Notes under the pieces: model-generated
What the model was told of the DNA's origin: nothing
The model's database searches: none
Seen by the model: the letters and a program-made list of their open reading frames with translations, nothing else
Position numbers and translations under genes: made by a program
Source of the DNA: Cichorium intybus
Lineage: Eukaryota; Streptophyta; Magnoliopsida; Asterales; Asteraceae
Reading direction: 5' to 3'
Assembly: GCA_023525715.1 (NCBI GenBank)
Contig: CM042011.1
Span: 58,939,854 to 59,003,853, forward strand
Length of the DNA: 64,000 nt
In this document: piece after piece, positions 13,096 through 26,997 of the stretch
How the letters are laid out: the number at the start of each line of letters is the position of its first letter
Position numbering within the stretch: position 1 is the stretch's first letter

Positions 13096-16000
13096 TTGGG
13101 TTACCCTAAGACCATCAAACCAAACCTGACAACATTATGCTCCATCATAGAACCCATAAAGTTTATTTTCTTGGTCTCCTCTCGAGAACAACTTTTCAGT
13201 TTCTGTCAAGCCACTGCCTTACCTGAAGCTTTTCAAGCCATGAGACTACACAACCCCACCAACCACCTGGTAGCAAAAATGGGTAACCTCGCTACTATTA
13301 GCAGACAGACATGGGTAACCTTGCTACTATTTTTAATAAGCATTCATGCAGTTAATCGTTGTTGGTGACAGTAATTACATTCTTGTCACCAACACGAGCC
13401 ATAATATTTTTCCAACTCCTCACCTGACTTTATCTCAAGGACATACTTGTCACCCCAAAAATAATAATTGTTTTTGTATGTTCGTCAATTCACATGTGAT
13501 AATAATTGGCGCTATTGAATTTGAAAATTTTGGATTTTCTATGAAGGACCCTCAGACCAAACAAATTCTACTCCATTGTCATAGTACCGGGGAGTTACAT
13601 CCACTTTTCCAAGTCATACTATATGCTCTTTTCTTTTCCAATCCCACAACATGGCACTAACGACTTGGAAATCCCCCGAAGGAAGTGCTCCACTATTTAT
13701 TTTACAAAAATTTATTCAATGTAATATACGTTTATTACATTTGCATTTTAATGCTTGCCAACTTGGCAAACATATTTGTCTTCCTTATTTGGTTTCAAAT
13801 AAGATTGTTCATGCATTATTTGATTTGGTCCACTCTGAATTATGGACGTCCTTCGCTCCAAGTTTAAATGGATTCAAACATTATGTTATATTCATATACT
13901 ATTTCACATTTTCTAGATGTCTACTCGCTAAGACGTAAAGTGATGCCCTATCTAAATTTATGCATTTCATGCCTATGTTCGCACTCAATTTAATCAGGAA
14001 ATTTGTGATATTCCATGTGCCCATGGTAGGTAGTTCGGTAACACATCACTTTGTAACGTGTTCCATACTCACGGTATCTAAATGGTCGATCATAAAGCAT
14101 GATCAGCACCATCAACAACTTTATACGAATCTTCCTATTCAAATCTCATCTACCACCCACTTATTTGGTAGAGGCCCTCCTATGTCCACACACATTCTCA
14201 AGCGTCTCCTATCCAAATCTATTGCAAATGACATTTCATATAAAAACTCTACCAAAACAACCCACCTATGATCACCTTCGTATTTTCGGTTGTCTTTCTT
14301 ATCCCTGCCTCCTTTTTCGACACAAACTATCCCCATGCCCCAAACCTTATCTATTCCTTGTTTACCCGACCAAGGCCAATAATCAGTGGGTTCCGGTGAC
14401 TCGATCTTCATTCTAAGAAAATACTCATCTCTCATCACGTCATATTCGACAAGAATGTTTTTCTTTTTGCATCAATAAACCCAGACCTCCCTCTATCATA
14501 CACCTTCCTAAAAGTAAAAATTAGACCCCAACTCTATTGCCACTCACTGCCTCACCTCCCTTACCCTATTTTCATAGCTACTTAACCACCCACATACCAA
14601 CCACCACCCACCCCATCGTATCTCATCCTATCTGTTAATCTAGCTAACCCCTACCACTACTACATACACCAGTAGCTCGGCTGTCCCCTCCCTAAACCCG
14701 CTGTCTACGCCAGGTCCCTCTTCCTCTAACGAATGCTTATATGGGCCGTCTTGGAATTTCCAAAACTATTTAGAGTTTAATCCTACACACTTCTATAATT
14801 TCACCCCTCTTAAGATCTCGTCTCCAAGCTCTCAAAGACCCCCATTGGCATAAAGATATGGAGGATTAGTATGATGCCCTTATAAAAAAAATGGTAATTG
14901 GTCTCCCATCCCCTACCCTACGGGGGTTAATATAATGCAATCAATGTGGTTATTTAAATATAAGTTTTATGATGATGAGTCTCTTAGTAGGTACAAAGAT
15001 CACCTTTTAGCTAATGACAATAGTCAACAACAACCTAGATTGTGATAAAACTTTAGTGCTATTGTTAAACCTGCCACTATCGAAACTGTTCTCAGTCTTG
15101 CGATTTCTATATACTAAATTACGATCTACATGCATCAACCCTTCCCCAGGATTTATAGATTCAGATATGCCACATCATCTCTATTGCCTTTAGAGGTCAT
15201 TCTAGGGTCTCAAGCTGGCCCAACAAGCATGGTTCCAATGTTTTTTTAGGTTATGTCATATGACTTGCTTTTGTACACAGTAATACCAAGACATCTCATT
15301 TTAATTTATGTCAGGGGCAAGACCTTGTGTATTTGCTTCTTTATGTAGATGATATCATTCTTACAACATCCACACAATCCTTACTCTAGTAGATCACCTC
15401 TTTTATAAGTTTGGAATTTGCTATGGCGTAACTAGGAGCTCTCAATTATTTTCTTGCCATTTTCGTAAAGCAGTGGCCCTCGTGCATGTTCCTCTCTCAG
15501 TAAAAGTATGTCCAACAGATCCTTGATCGAGCTCACATGCTCCGGTGTAACCGTTGCAAAACCCCTATTGATTTGACTGCTAAACTTGGAGGCGACAATG
15601 CTCCAATTAACGACCCCTCGTTTTAATCTAGTCTTAGACGAGCACTTCGGTACTTTACATTTACCATACCAGAACCCTTGTTTATTTTGCATCAAGTTTA
15701 CATCTACATGCACAATTCCTAAGAACCATACTTACACGCTCTCAAGCATATTCTATGCTATGTTCGGGGGACTCTTAATCATCGCCTGTTGTTGTTCAAC
15801 TCTTAGTCTTTAGTCCTCACGACATACTTGCTGACTGGAGGATGCTTCGTCACTCGCCGTTCAACATCAAAATATTGTCTTCCTCGACGACAATCTGGTT
15901 TCATGGTCCTCAAAGCATCAACACATCATCTCTCGTTCAAGCATCAAAGCCGAATATCAAGGCATAGCCAATATGGTTGTCAAGACTTCCTAGCTTTACA

Positions 16001-16280
16001 ATCTTCACTTGGAGCTCCATGGTCCACTCTAGTCAACCACTCTTGTCTATTGCGATAACATTAGTGTCGTCTACATGTCGACCAACTTGGTTTAACATCA
16101 ATGAACCAAGCATATAGAGCTCAATATTCAGTTTGTGTGAGACAAGGTTGCCATCTATCAAGTCTGTGTTATTCATGTCCCCTCTCGCTACCAGCATGTC
16201 GATATTTTCACCAAATGCATGGTTGCCTTCACCATTGTTTATATAATTTTTGTCCAGCTTGAGCATTCGTCAACATCCCA
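13096..16280 (+). pseudogene. Strongly decayed copia gag-pol
   Basis: Plus-strand copia pol in many short frames, but in the right order. Pre-integrase text (LLHCHSTGELHPL) is near 13570, the integrase zinc region (ACQLGKHICLPYLVSNKI) near 13755 and its core (FDLVHSELW) near 13820. The integrase C-terminal block HLRIFGCLSYPC is near 14270, the RT catalytic box (LLYVDDIILTT) near 15335 and SSIKAEYQGIA near 15940. RNase H blocks (YCDNISVVYMS, TKHIELNIQFVRDKVA, PSRYQHVDIFTK) lie at 16050-16215. Dozens of stops and shifts are present, so this insertion is much older than the other copia elements here. No 5' LTR could be delimited. Confidence 0.85.
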
Positions 16281-16373
16281 CTTAAACGTCGATATTTTCA
16301 CCAAATGGTTGCCTTCACCATTGTTTATATAATTTTTGTCCAGCTTGAGCATTCGTCAACATCCCACTTAAAC
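16198..16373. repeat. 90-bp tandem duplication at the end of the copia relic
   Basis: GTCGATATTTTCACCAAATG and the following text at 16198-16287 is repeated at 16288-16373. The second copy lacks four bases (CATG). Confidence 0.92.
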
Positions 16374-16776
16374 TGCAGGGATATATTGGTTGATATTGAT
16401 GTATGGGGCTATGGGCTATAAGCTTTGTTGTGTTGTATTCCACCCATTGGCCTCTCATGTACACTTGTATTATAAACACATATCGGTAATGGAAATGTTT
16501 TCATGATAAGTTCCATTGGCTTTTATGTAAAGCTTGAAATCTTTAAGTATATGTATTTTGACGTTGCAAAAGGTGTTATTATGAGAATTTTTGGTAAGCA
16601 AAAGGTGGATGTTAAAAGTTCATGTAGAAACTAACTGGGAGTTAACATTGTTGATATCTAAATTTGCTTCAATTCAATCGTAAAAATTACAATACACACG
16701 CAAAAAGAAAAAATAAACAAGTATTACTACATCGTTCAAAAATTATATCAACAATACACACTAGAGCACATACTTT
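16374..16776. other. Possible 3' LTR remnant and 3' flank of ABCG gene
   Basis: After CTGCAGGGA near 16374-16382, which resembles a polypurine tract, the text TATATTGGTTGATATTG... may be what is left of the 3' LTR of the decayed copia. No partner copy exists in the window to confirm it. The remainder up to 16776 includes the 3' UTR of the minus-strand transporter gene. Confidence 0.35.
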
Positions 16777-19700
16777 CTATCTCATTTGGAAGTTCAAAGT
16801 CCTGAGGAAGGTGGCGTACAGGACCGCAAAAAACACACAAAAACCGATCAAAACCGCAGCAACAGGACCCATGAAATCCATTTCAAAACCATAGTAGTCT
16901 TTGATATAATCTGTCATCACAGGGTTCGTTTCCATACCCGGCACCACAATCGTGTTTGTCTCATCATGATACTGTGACACAATACACCCGTACACAGTCC
17001 ACGCCATGGGGCAGATCCAGTAGTACCACACCCACCATCCGGGAATTTTCTAAAATTTCAAGAACATAATATAGGGTTAATTAATGTGATAAATGGGTAA
17101 CGGGTAACGAACTATTTGATTAAAGTAAAAAATGAGTTGACTTACGGGTTGTGGGATATAAAACCCTGAGAAGATATTGAAAAGAAGGTAGAAACCAGCT
17201 GCGAATATGGCTGCAATTTGATCGTTTGGTGTAATGGAAACAGTCATCATTCCATAGTAAGTGAAGTAGAGGAATGAAAAGAAGTTGATGAAGAAAAGCC
17301 AGAAGAATTTGGCTGCTGTCCATTCGAATGACACCATGGCGTACACGATGAGAGTGTAATATGTTGTTTGAAGGAATACATATGGTATCTCTACAAAGAC
17401 CTGTTTAATGAAAGTGTAAGTTTCATATTTTATGTAAATGTATGTAAAGGGTTTTTCTTACCTGTGCCATGGCGTATGGTAACGAAGAGTACATCCCAGC
17501 AGCTCTTTCACGATAAAAGACTGTTCTTTCGGTTGCAACAACGGGTTGCACTGTTTGGGAGTTGTTTACACCGACAAAAAATATAGCTGCGTACATGGCT
17601 CCAATGGTTGTGCTCAAATCATTGCTACTTGACCTGAAATTTCATAATAAAAAACTAAAGTGATCGAGCTTTTCAAATACACATAAAGAAAGCTTTTCAA
17701 TTTTATAAAAACTTGTTAATTTGTTAATGATTTTAAAGAAGTAAGGACTCACTTTTTCTCGCCAATCTTCCAGAATACAGTCCCTACCAAGAGTGCACAA
17801 AGCAAAGTGAAGAAGAAACGGACAAGGTTATAATCGGGATTTCGCCAGTAACTCCACCACATCTTCCATAAACAAGACGTAAATTGTCCCCACATAGATT
17901 GAGCATATTGTGTTTCGAAGTGAAGATCTACAGCACCTGGAGGTGGTACACTCAACTCTTTCACCAATGCCTTGTTCCTCCTTTAATACACACATTATAA
18001 TTAATTATTATATAATTGTTATATCACCAAAAATGTATAAAAAAAAAACTTACTGTTGCAATGGCGATCCGCTGTAGTACTCGTTGAAGTCAATCCCCAG
18101 TCGCAACTCTGCTGCACCGGAGCTCACTTCCAACATCCATGTCGCCGGATTATATTTTTCAGGGATTTTTGGAACACCGTCAACTGCCTGAAAGTGGTCG
18201 ATGATGCTTTGAGACCGCCGGCCAAGTGGGCCCGCGTAGATAACTTTTCCTCCTCTTTTCAATAACAACAACTCATCAAACGACTCAAAGATATCAATAC
18301 TCGGCTGATGAATAGTGCAAACGACGGTTCTTCCGGTGTCCACTGTGTTTCTTACAGCCCTCATAACAATGGCGGCTGCTCTTGCATCAAGACCAGAAGT
18401 CGGTTCATCCATGAAAATAATTGAGGGATTCGCAACAAGTTCAACTGCAATTGTTAACCTCTTTCTTTGTTCTGTCGACAATCCACTAACTCCTGGAAGT
18501 CCCACTATTGCATCCTTGATGTTGTCCAATTCAACTAGCTCCATCACTTCAAGCACAAATGTCTGAAACGTAAAAAGTAAAAAGTTAATTATTACTGCTT
18601 CTTATTAATTATTATATCCTTTCAATCGTAGAAACTTACCATTTTTTCTTCCTTGGTGACTTCTTTTGGGAGACGGAGGAAAGCTGAGTAGATTAGAGAT
18701 TCGTGAACGGTGATTGTGGGAGAGTGAATGTCGGTTTGTTCACAATATCCAGAAATTCTTGCGAATGTTTCTTGTTTTTTTGGGAATCCTGATATTCTTA
18801 TGTCTCCTTCGATATAACCCCCTGTTTTCCTTCCTGCTAAAACGTCCATTAATGTCGTTTTTCCGGCCCCACTTACTCCCATTAACGCAGTCAGAACTCC
18901 CGGCCTAAAAGCACCGGTGACTTCCGTAAGTAATTGCAATCTGTTATCTGTCACCCCTTGTTCTCTCATTTCCTGTTTAATCAACAAAAAATCATTACTT
19001 TCATATTATAAATTAACGTACAGTGGAAATTAATTAACGCAAGTTGAAGAAACGAACTTACACGTGGCATATCAACGAAATAGTTCATGTTGTCAAATGA
19101 CATGGCGTATGGAGTGAACGAAAGTACCATGCCTTTTTTAACAGCACCATTAACATCAGAAGTGCGTTTAACTGGTTTTAGTTCTTGGTTTGCATTTTGA
19201 CCGTCCATGGCTGCAGCTTCTTCTTTTGAGATAATCGCTTGTGGCTTTCCGGGGGCTGTTAGTCAATAGAACAATCACGAGGGTTAGTCATGCAAATATA
19301 GTAAACTTTAAGGAAGTAAATTGAAACTTACCGTCTAAATACATGAGCGCAACGGTAAAAAGGATGTTAAACAAAAATGTGAACCCAAGAAGAGCCGCAG
19401 CACTAATCCAGTATGTGCTTTCTTTAGTTGGAATGTCGAGGTTGTTTAGTACGGCATACCCCATGTTGGTTGTATTATCGGAGCTCTATTAAAATGTGAA
19501 ATTAATATGTTAAATTACGGTGTTATAATTATAACTATTTTGATATTCGGATTTTGAGTTGAAAATTACGGACTTACCCTTTGACTAGTCCACCTTGGAT
19601 CAAGAAATTCGTTTATAGCAAACGCTTTGAAGCCATAAGACAGAGGTGAAACCCAGTATGCCCATTCCCACCAGTTTGGAATACGGGTTTTTGGAAGTAG

Positions 19701-22700
19701 AAAACCGCCCAACAAAAATATGAGAAGGAGTACAATGGATCCACCTGTGTTTGCAATGTTCATTGTTTTACAAAGTCCGGCAATGAGTCTAAACAGTCCT
19801 GCTGCCACGTTTTGGATCAAGAAAACCAACAGAAGATGTTTGAAGAACCTGTAAAACATATTGGATTAGTATATAGAAGATGTAATCATAGACCTAAAAT
19901 GGGAAGATAATGTTACAAAATAGTTCACTTTTTTGGTGAAGAAAGGTTTGTTAATTTGTGAAATTGCTTTTTTTTTACATCATATTTTGTGAACTTGATT
20001 TTATTTTAGGGATAATGATCTGTAAAGGTAACGAATTTTGTCATGTTTATACATTTAGTCAGTTATGCTTTTTTTGTCCATATTTGGTCATTGAACTTAT
20101 CTTTTTGCTTGAATTATCCATGAGCTTTTTAAAATTGTTCATATTCTGTAACTTATGTTTTTTTGTCCATAAATATGATCATTATGACATAATTGGTCAT
20201 ATGTGTATAAAAAATAAGTTTAATAATCATATGTATACAAAAAAAAAAAACATAAGTAACTAAATATGAACAAATTTAAAAAAGTTCATGGTTAAAACAA
20301 GCACTATTTTATTTTTGACCAAAGGACATTTTTTGCGAAATCATGTCATTTTCAGAAAAAAGAATGATATTTATGCGAAATAAAAAATTGAGTAACATAG
20401 AATTTTCTTTAGAATTTAAATAAAATAACGACAAACAAAAGTTAGTTAAGAGTTTTGACTTCTCAGAAAAAGTAAACGGTCAAAGTCGTTTAAATACCAT
20501 ATTTTCAACATATACTGTTTGAAAAAAAGATATTTTTCAAAGGAACTCGACCCCACAACGTTCCCATTTGGAAACACACTTGACCTGTTTTGTTGAATTT
20601 AATTTGTTTGCATTTGAAAGAAACAATATTGACGGCCAAAACCGTGTTTTTTTTTTTTTTTTTTTTCATTTCGTGCAAAAGACCGGCCAGAAAAAATATT
20701 TCACAACAATAAAAGAAACTTCACGAAATATAATGTTAGAAAAAATAATTCCTCAACATTTTGTTGCAAAATAATTGGCCAAATTATTATCATAAAGGTG
20801 TTCATTTCACATGACGTTTCCATTTTTGGTTATTTTTGTGACAAACTTTATTTAGAATACAAAATTAACATAAAAAATTAGTTAATTAATTACCTTCCAG
20901 CATCAGGAGCAAGGTCAACGCCAAAGTAAAGAATACCACACCACATAATACTCTCCAGCATAGATATCGGAATACGAAGCAAGAACGCCGGAAGAGTAAA
21001 AGCCCATGAAGGATGAAACATGAGGTCCCTTTGTTTATAAACAACAGGAAGTCTCATAATAATGAGTGACAGGTCAGCAAGCCCATTAAACATGTTAATA
21101 AGCAAACTGTTCAAAAGTGCCCCAACATAGATCGCACCATCTACTTCATTCCTGTGGTGCATTGTAGTCCTAAAATACAAAGTCGTGGCAATAAATGCAA
21201 TAAACACGATTTGTATCGACTTGAAAACGTAAATGAACGAGTTTCTTTTCATTAGCAACCACTCTTTATCCCATGAAGCTTTGAGGAGTTCCATTTTGGG
21301 GACCAAGTATTTTTGAAAAACTAAAGCTGCTTTGTGGCTATCGTCTTTGTTGTACGGAACTGATAACTCGTTTTTCAACTTCTCTCCCACGTGGAAGCTC
21401 TTGAATCGTTTGGAAAATTCGCTGACTGGGATGTACCTATATGGTTTGTTTTTATCTGTCCAATATTGTTCTTGGTCCTTTTTAGATGTCACCTATTATC
21501 AACGTACAAAATGTTTAGTGTATTGTAACATGTAAAGCTATAAATGTTACAAATAATAAGGTTGGTATCATGGTATGTGTTTTAGTTAATTACCTCTTGC
21601 AAGAAGTCGGCGGTACCCTTTCTTTCTGGACACACGAATCCGCAACTTTCGAAAAATTCTAGAATATTTTCGCGCGGTCCTTCATACACGATTTGACCCT
21701 CGGATAGTAGGATGATGTCATCGAAAAGATCGTATGTCTCTGGGGCGGGTTGTAACAGTGACATGAAGATTGTTGAGTCGGTGAGGTGTACAATTTGTTG
21801 TAAGCACTTGACTATTTGGAAAGTAGTGGAACTGTCTAGACCCGTTGATATTTCATCCATAAATAGTGTTTTTGCGGGCCCAACAAGCATCTCACCTGAA
21901 AGTCCGGTGTATATACATTCAGCACTTTATCCATACAGGACTTAATCAGAAGAAAAGAAATAGAATGCTAAAAAACCTGTGGTCACACGCTTCTTTTGTC
22001 CTCCTGAGATACCTCGCCTCATTTGATCTCCAACAAACGTGTCACGACAGACATCTAGGCCCAATATCTGTAAACATATGAGTACTGTTAGTGGTCCCAC
22101 ATCGGCTAGTTAGATACAGTTTTATCTGTGTCTATATATGTTGGAATCTACTCTTTCTGAACTCCGTGTATCTTATTAACAAATAATTGGATTTGGGTAC
22201 TTACTCTTAGAGTGTAGTAAGTAATCAAACTGCTCACATCTCCTTCGATGGCAGTTGCCTTCATGAAAAGATCGACTTCAGCTTCTGGGATGACACCGGC
22301 TTCCTTTTCTCTTCTTGCTAGCTCCGTTAGCATTTCTGTATTCCGTAATTTAGTTATAAATCGTATATTTTTGTTTCACGAATTGAAAATATAAGTGTGT
22401 TATGTATGTTGGAGTTCACCATTTTCCACCTAAACACTTTTTTGCAAGAAAATATATATTGAACTTCACATATCTAATTAACATGGTATCAGAATCAGTG
22501 TCCCACATTTCTTACACGCGATCTCATAAAATCTAAGTAACAAAAAGTTAAGTTACCTAAACGAGATCCGACTCCTTGGCATCTTGCTGAGAAATCTAAT
22601 GTTTCTTTCACGGTCATTTCTCCAACATGAATATCGTTTTGGCTAATGTATCCTGATGTTCTTCGTGGTTCGAATTCATTGAGTTTATAACCGTTGTAAG

Positions 22701-25191
22701 TTATCTCTCCATCAACTTTTAAGCTTTTATCCAGCCTTCCTGCCAGGGCCAACAGAAGGGTTGTCTTACCAGAAGATGGTGGGCCCAATAGAAGTGCCAT
22801 CCTGTAACATTACAAGACTTAATCACCCAAGAATGGTTGCCGGATAAACGGAAAAATCGTGCATAACAATGACCATAAAACATGATGAATACAAAAAACG
22901 AGATACGCATATAAATCTTGAAGAAAACAACAATTAGTTATATGTAAAAAATTATAAGTGTTATATATAAGTAAATATTAGTTACAAGTGTTATAATTAC
23001 TATAAGTGTAACGAGGTATATAAAATTAAAAATGGAAACGGAAAGTGAGGCGGCTCCGAGAAAAAAGTGTTATGAATTAATATAATAATTAAAAAATTTA
23101 GATTACGGCGACTTTTAATATATTGTTGTGTGTCCACATTTTAAGATAATAAGATGTTTATATAATTATAATATTACCGTAAAAGATATAATTTTTTACC
23201 AAAAGACTATCATTTTCATAAGTTTAGTATACTAATATGATTTAGATGAATAGGATAAAATATAACATGAGATAAAACTTTAAACATAATTTTTTGTCTA
23301 ACATCTATGTTATTTGGTAAAAATAAATAAATAAGCTATCACAATACATACAAGTGTACTTGACAACTCAATGAAATAGTCAATATAAAAACTTGAAACT
23401 CGTGAATAAATATGACGTAAGCACAAACCATAGCTTCTGGATAGAGTATGACAAATGCAAAAGAGGTCAAGTACGTCGGCTATGTTTTCATTATTTGGTG
23501 AAAATAATTAAATCGACCGTACATGTATTCATACCGAACGTACTATCATTTAATAAGACAACCAAACATTAGTTGGATAGTAACACATTATTCCTTTAGT
23601 TTTTTTGATGAATATCCCCTTAGCAAATGTTCAATAATTACAAAAGATTCGTGATTATCATTTTTTACAAATGCATTTGGTAATTTTTGTAATTTTCGAC
23701 CATGATGACGATTAATATAATGTTCATTATCTTGATCTAAAAGAACAATACTACATCCACCTGAAATTCTTGTTAAAATTTAATATAATTAACATTCAGC
23801 ATATTAAAAACGTTATTATACCTTGATGGTTTGATAACTCCAGACACATCTTTAAGAATACGAAGTTTAGCTTTCTCTGAGAAATTGACACCAACAGTAG
23901 CAAGAAGGGATTCAATAATATTTCTAGCAGAATTTATTAACGTTGGAAGTGCTCTATCTCCCACATGGCAGTCAGCTTCAACGGACAAATTTTGAAATCG
24001 CACTTCAACTGTTGGAAGGGAAATTCCAACCCTGAGAATAATTAAATATAATATTAGTCAATAATTGCAACCAAACCAAAGTGACCCTTAAACCCGGTTG
24101 TTTAAAAAAAAAATAATGTAAATATTGTTTAATGGAACATAAATTAAGGGCATCACCAAATAAACACCCTCTTTTTACTTCCTATACACCCCTACTCAAA
24201 GTCAACTGTTTTTTATTAGTTGAAATTGCATAGTTTTTTTTTATTAGTTGAAATTGCATAGTTTTCCGAAACATTAAATACTATTGGTTGACAAATGCTT
24301 TGACTTTTATTAAAAATATGTCTAGGATGTATGTTTAGTAGCACCACCCTCTTTTATATGGCCACTTAAAATACCTAGGATAGTTATTTATTCAAAGTTA
24401 TTTTTTTATTAATAATTTCCTTCCACTTTCCTGACACCTGCGAATACTTCAACCTGCATTTGGAAATTTTCTGGGAAGCACCAGACTAAACAATAACTAT
24501 AAACAGTAAGTTTGAAATTATTCATGGATTTATTATATTATATAATTTTTTTCATAAAATCTTTAGATTCGTATCAACGCCGGAGTTCTGAGTTCTGAGT
24601 TCTGAGTTCTTACATATGTATGACTTGTTAGTTTTTCAAATGGAGCTATGATGCGTAAAGTATTTGAAGCTATATATAAATGATTCTAGACATATATTAG
24701 AAAACAATATCTTTTATAACTAAAATTAACTTGGGAGACGTAAAATCAATACAGGCGATGCGTTGACTTTTGATAATGAAGAAGAAGACTTACTTGTCAA
24801 CGCGATTTCTGAACTTCTTCAAGAACCTTTCATTATCTTCTTCAGGAACCATAAAAACTTTATCGATAAAATTCTGTCGGGCATTTGGGTCAAGCTCTCG
24901 TACATCCATTAACATCTGATGATCAGGATACATTTGCTGTTGATCCGCCGGAATATATGACTTGAAGATGGTGGTTCGTAATCGATTGTAAGTTGGAAGT
25001 TTCTCCAGTGCAGCCCATCGCAAGGCTTCTTCGTCTTCCATGGAGTGACGACTGCTCCGGCCGTCATGACTACCGCCTCTGCCGGAGGAAAATGCATCTT
25101 CCATCCGCCAACTACTGGCAGCATGGCTGATACTCCTACCTATGCTTCTCGCCACACTCCGGCTAACACTCAGTTTCCTTTCGTCCTCCAT
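16777..25191 (-). CDS. ABCG36-like: Full-size PDR-type ABCG transporter, ABCG36-like, 16 exons
   Basis: Exons read by eye (minus strand, all GT-AG): 25191-24794, 24031-23822, 22801-22557, 22335-22205, 22067-21977, 21895-21594, 21492-20894, 19848-19578, 19485-19332, 19255-19062, 18972-18640, 18562-18054, 17980-17753, 17633-17462, 17400-17146, 17049-16777. They sum to 4365 nt, i.e. 1454 aa and a TAG stop. Reverse domain order NBD1-TMD1-NBD2-TMD2, as in PDR proteins. Walker A GPPSSGKT ~209-216, signature SGGQ ~349-352, Walker B FMDE ~370-373. NBD2: GVSGAGKTT ~897-905, LSTEQ ~1004-1008, FMDE ~1026-1029. C-terminus TLNFQMR. Text is closest to the ABCG29/35/36 clade (plasma-membrane exporters; ABCG36/PEN3 acts in pathogen defence and auxin-precursor export). 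The substrate here is unknown. All catalytic motifs are kept, so the gene is probably functional. TATTTAA at about 25236-25242 could be a TATA box but would leave a very short leader. Confidence 0.93.
19849..20893 (-). other. ABCG intron 7, no recognisable element
   Basis: About 1 kb of AT-rich sequence with a T-run at 20646-20666. No ORF or element termini seen. Confidence 0.6.
22804..23821 (-). other. ABCG intron 2, holds a dispersed repeat
   Basis: AT-rich intron of about 1 kb. Positions 23290-23565 resemble 2190-2609, the sequence just upstream of the copia at 2610, and continue past the point where that copia is inserted. This intron copy therefore resembles an uninterrupted version of the target. 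Confidence 0.5.
24032..24793 (-). other. ABCG intron 1 with two small tandem repeats
   Basis: Contains a ~30-bp tandem duplication (TTTTATTAGTTGAAATTGCA twice, 24211-24263) and four GAGTTCT units near 24586-24611. Otherwise featureless. Confidence 0.7.
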
Positions 25192-25359
25192 TTTGGAAGC
25201 TGCAATATGTTAATCCCCTTTGGGTACCTCTTGCTTAAATAGAATTGAGAAAAATGGAACCTTCGTATTATTGAGAAAAATAATTTGAAAAGTCGTTCTT
25301 ATAATATATTTTTCTCACAAAATAATTTTCAAAGTCCTTTTTATAATATATATTTCTCG

Positions 25360-25361
<2 letters not shown>

Positions 25362-25453
<92 letters not shown>
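25362..25453. repeat. (TA)n microsatellite, 92 bp
   Basis: Pure TA tract about 170 bp upstream of the ABCG start codon, so it lies in or next to the promoter region. Confidence 0.97.
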
Positions 25454-25456
<3 letters not shown>

Positions 25457-25850
25457 TTCAAATAAGAACTACCAAAATGTTAAGAACCGTGAAAACCGAT
25501 ATTCACACATCAAAAATCATGTTTTTTTTTGGTTTCATGTTTTTTCACACTTGTTTATTATGTGAAAATACATCAAATTTAGTAAATTTCTTTATTTTTA
25601 ATACGTTTTACAATATAATAAAATTTCTAGTTATTAAACTGTGAATACTATAACGTAATTTTTTTTAAAACACATCAATATAGATATCTAATAGCAAATT
25701 AAGGATAATTATATATTTATATGTGTTTGGTAATTTTATTTTGATAAAAAAACAAATATTGAAAATAAAAAATACAACATTATTAAACTGTGAATTATTG
25801 TTTATCAGGATTCTCAACCCTTTAGTGGTTCTCATTTGAAACATTCTCTT
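25454..25850. other. AT-rich stretch, nothing identified
   Basis: No ORF, no element ends. It separates two (TA)n tracts upstream of the ABCG gene. Confidence 0.6.
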
Positions 25851-25863
25851 TCTCTCTCTCTCT

Positions 25864-25956
<93 letters not shown>
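25851..25956. repeat. (TC)n(TA)n compound microsatellite
   Basis: (TC)n at 25851-25865 runs into (TA)n at 25867-25956. Confidence 0.97.
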
Positions 25957-25961
<5 letters not shown>

Positions 25962-26540
25962 AGGTTTGTCTTCTTTAGCAAATTTTACAAACTAGAACCG
26001 CGTGCCGAATTATCATTAACACCAGAAGGTCTAAAAAAGGAAACCCTAGACTCCTTATACTCTATTAAGTACACTCCTTGAGGTATGTATAACAACGTCC
26101 CCCTCTCCTCCGCAAATGTCAGTCTCCTCTTTATAAAAAGCCTCATGATTTGAAAAAAATGTGGAAAGTTGGTGTTCTTGCTGCTGTTATAAAACACATG
26201 TTGCCAAATATTGCTAATATTTGAAGATTAGTCAGGCAGTCAAAGTGTTTGCAAGATAAAAATGGTAGCAAAAGAGAGTTCGATTTGGTTATCTGTTTTG
26301 AGCGATGAAGAAGCTCTGATTTTGTAGTCTAGCGGCGATAATGGCGGTTCTAGGGTTACCAGAACACCTTCTAGTGGCCGGACGGTTGGGTTCAAATAGT
26401 AGAATATTTCTTGTATCTTTATTGTGGGTTTTGTACTTGACAGAAAGACGAAGCTTTGTTGCTTCATCATCAAGGTGACATGATGGCAGGAGAGAGACAG
26501 AGGGTATTTTTCTTTTTTTGTTATCTTAATATTTAATTGG
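25957..26540. other. Unidentified stretch, perhaps interior of a broken MULE-like element
   Basis: Mixed composition, short ORFs only, no recognised protein. It lies next to the terminal-inverted-repeat half at 26545-26690 and may be the interior of that element. Confidence 0.35.
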
Positions 26541-26544
26541 TTTA

Positions 26545-26681
26545 AAAAAGGAAAAAGAAATTAAAAAGAGCAATGTGGTCTTTTTACCTGGTCCAGGGAC
26601 CATGAATGTTAAATTTATGCAATCATAGCTTGAGTGTGAAATTTCAAAACTGAAAAAATGAGTAAACCATAAGGACCAAAA

Positions 26682-26690
<9 letters not shown>
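26545..26690. repeat. One end (TIR half) of a MULE-like element
   Basis: GGAAAAAGAAATTAAAAAGA ... CTTTTTACCTGGTCCAGGGA ... GAGTAAACCATAAGGACCAAAA resembles the right terminal repeat of the large MULE-like element at 55640-55794. No matching left end was found. The end runs into a (TG)n(TA)n tract. Confidence 0.6.

Positions 26691-26769
<79 letters not shown>
26682..26769. repeat. (TG)n(TA)n microsatellite
   Basis: Short TG run followed by about 79 bp of TA. Confidence 0.96.
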
Positions 26770-26773
<4 letters not shown>

Positions 26774-26997
26774 AAAGTGAATATATTGTTGTTATGTATA
26801 AGTTTGCATATTAAACCCCTGATATGACATCATGTTATATGTATATCGTTATATTTGTTATTCATGTATTCTTTCTTCATTGATTTTATGTTCGACTCAA
26901 AAATTCATTTATCCTTTTTGACATTTTCTTTTCATTGATTCTAGCATGACATGTTTGACACATCAGGTCTCTATAAAAACCCTTCTACAATGGTTGT

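Noticed and set aside
22080..22510. LTR-like text in ABCG introns 3 and 4 (GGTCCCACATCGGC, ATGGTATCAGAATC)
   Set aside because: No second LTR, no TSD and no coding remnant. Too short to call an element.
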